Assembly (NCBI RefSeq): GCF_011752935.1
Contig: NZ_VWWO01000003.1
Span: 1 to 64,000 of the forward strand
Origin: Chitinophaga sp. Cy-1792
GTDB lineage: Bacteria > Bacteroidota > Bacteroidia > Chitinophagales > Chitinophagaceae
Reading direction: 5' to 3'
DNA: 64,000 bases
The position numbers and the translations under genes were made by a program. The notes under the pieces are model-generated. The model worked only from the letters and a program-made list of their open reading frames with translations. It was not told the DNA's origin and made no database searches. Positions 62,893-64,000 of the stretch are shown in pieces. Within the stretch, counting starts at the first letter, position 1; every line of letters starts with the position of its first letter.

Positions 62893-63918
62893 ATGAAAAA
62901 AATTATACCTGCATTGGCTTTGGCCATGCTGTCTGTTCTGACGGCATCTGCACAAACATACCACTGGAAAGTATTACAGCTAAACATCTGGCAGGAAGGC
63001 ACGATGGTGCCCGGCGGTTATGATGCTATTGTGAATGAAATCGACCGATTGGAGCCTGATTTCGTAATGCTCAGTGAAGTACGTAATTACAAGAACACCC
63101 GTTTCTGTGATAGGATTACCGCTTCGCTGGCAGCCAAAGGCAAAACTTATTATAGCTTTTTCTCCAATGGTGCTGGTGTGATGAGCCGTTATCCCATTAC
63201 AGATAGTGCTACTGTGTTTGAAGGACAGGGAGAAATCTATAAACTCACTACTGTGGTGGATAAGCAAACGGTGGTCCTGTACTCCGGCCACCTGGATTAC
63301 CTCAATTATGCGGTGTACCTGCCCAGAGGCTACGATGGGGTTACCTGGAAAAAATTGCCGGCGCCATGTACCAACCTGGATACTATCATGGCTTCTAACA
63401 GGGCATCGTCCCGTGATGAAGCTATCACGGCATTTCTGCAAGCCGCCAAAGCCGACATCAATCAAAAACACATCATCCTCCTGGGTGGTGATTTCAATGA
63501 GGCCAGCCACCTCGACTGGACTGCCGCTACCAAAGATTCATTTGATCACCATGGTATGATTGTTCCCTGGACCTGCTCCGAAATGCTATATAGTAAAGGG
63601 TTTAAAGATAGTTACAGAGAATTACACCCGAACCCCGTTAAGTTTCCGGGATTTACTTTTCCCGCGAATAATATATCCGTTCCCGTGAAGCAGCTGGCCT
63701 GGGCACCGGATGCGGATGAAAGGGAAAGGATCGATTTTATCTATTATTATCCACAACCAGGGTTAAAGGTCGTGAAAAGCAGTGTGGTAGGGCCTACGGG
63801 CTCCATCGTCCGTAACCAGCGGGAAGAGGAAAATACGAAGGATCCTTTTATCCAACCTGCAGGCACCTGGCCTACAGACCATAAAGGTGTGCTGACAGAA
63901 TTTATTTTCAGGAAATAG
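62893..63918 (+). CDS. Secreted endonuclease/exonuclease/phosphatase-fold protein
   Basis: A 341-residue exported member of the EEP superfamily. The signal peptide ends TASAQ at residue 21. Core residues are visible: QLNIW (Asn), LSEVR (metal-binding Glu), YSGHLDY, GGDFNEASH (Asp/Asn) and the C-terminal DHKGV (Asp-His pair). The fold covers nucleases, phosphodiesterases and inositol-phosphate phosphatases; the exact substrate cannot be told from sequence. A secreted phosphoesterase next to a receptor/phosphatase operon and an AraC regulator suggests a shared theme of phosphorus or nucleotide scavenging, which is inference. Confidence 0.9.
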   Translation: MKKIIPALALAMLSVLTASAQTYHWKVLQLNIWQEGTMVPGGYDAIVNEIDRLEPDFVMLSEVRNYKNTRFCDRITASLAAKGKTYYSFFSNGAGVMSRYPITDSATVFEGQGEIYKLTTVVDKQTVVLYSGHLDYLNYAVYLPRGYDGVTWKKLPAPCTNLDTIMASNRASSRDEAITAFLQAAKADINQKHIILLGGDFNEASHLDWTAATKDSFDHHGMIVPWTCSEMLYSKGFKDSYRELHPNPVKFPGFTFPANNISVPVKQLAWAPDADERERIDFIYYYPQPGLKVVKSSVVGPTGSIVRNQREEENTKDPFIQPAGTWPTDHKGVLTEFIFRK

Positions 63919-63921
63919 CGT

Positions 63922-64000
63922 TTAAATCCGTTTTGCAAATTCAGCGATGAGTCGTTGATGGTAATTCCGTTCATAGCCGGCGTCCATCAGCGGGGCGAAT
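63922..64000 (-). CDS. C-terminus of an unidentified minus-strand gene (cut by window edge)
   Basis: The last 79 bases read on the minus strand as a protein end, FAPLMDAGYERNYHQRLIAE followed by FAKRI and a stop at 63922-63924. Composition is protein-like. It converges on the EEP gene with a 3-nt gap. No family can be named from 25 residues. Confidence 0.5.
   Translation of the reverse strand, partial: FAPLMDAGYERNYHQRLIAEFAKRI

Noticed and set aside
63747..63974. A 75-codon minus-strand frame at the right edge
   Set aside because: Most of it is antisense to the EEP-fold gene. The different frame ending at 63922 gives a more protein-like sequence and was kept instead.

Overview
The window reads as chromosomal DNA of a Bacteroidota bacterium, most likely a Chitinophaga-like member of Chitinophagaceae. 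The reasons are three SusC/SusD-type pairs, TonB-dependent receptors with an N-terminal carboxypeptidase-regulatory domain, promoters of the Bacteroidota TTG/TAnnTTTG type, an ExbB-ExbD-ExbD-TonB cluster, a 7TM-AraC regulator and a GOB-like metallo-beta-lactamase. Genus is inferred from protein style only.

Layout. 1-920: four tandem 5S rRNA genes (the first cut by the window edge), each with its own terminator, then two 70-bp direct repeats. 1161-6358 (minus strand): a decayed lipoprotein paralogue, its intact neighbour, a LacI-type regulator and a secreted metzincin-like metalloprotease. 7120-10273: an energy-transduction operon (ExbB, two ExbD, TonB) that would power all the TonB-dependent receptors here. 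10380-11762: mnmE. 11830-14980: an accessory, A+T-rich stretch behind mnmE with a broken zinc-finger gene of mobile-element type, an intact PD-(D/E)XK nuclease, and remnants of at least two more genes. 14980-18934: a beta-propeller/phosphoesterase protein, a small hypothetical gene and a Fic/Doc-domain ORF that looks like a shortened copy of the RhuM-Fic gene at 39334.

19412-37689: one polysaccharide utilisation locus of nine same-strand genes with gaps of at most 31 nt: SusC, SusD, GH27 alpha-galactosidase, acetyl-esterase-like hydrolase, GH105 unsaturated uronyl hydrolase, an unassigned lipoprotein that may be a polysaccharide lyase, an unassigned clan GH-A type glycosidase, GH92 alpha-mannosidase and an SGNH esterase. 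SusC/SusD would import oligosaccharides, the secreted enzymes would deacetylate and trim them, and GH105 implies that a lyase makes unsaturated ends. An acidic, acetylated, galactose- and mannose-bearing plant or microbial glycan is the inferred target. A membrane protein with a cytoplasmic helical domain and a periplasmic lectin-like domain (37640-39001, minus) overlaps the 3' end of this operon and is a candidate sensor.

39334-63918: RhuM-Fic; a second SusC/SusD pair without enzymes; the metallo-beta-lactamase; GH38 alpha-mannosidase next to a GntR regulator; a third SusC / SusD-like_2 / DUF5689 lipoprotein operon; a TonB-dependent receptor plus secreted tyrosine-phosphatase-like enzyme behind a structured leader; a 7TM-AraC regulator; a single-domain response regulator; and a secreted endonuclease/exonuclease/phosphatase-fold enzyme. 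The last 79 bases hold the C-terminus of a minus-strand gene. I saw no tRNA, CRISPR array, intact transposase or intact integrase.
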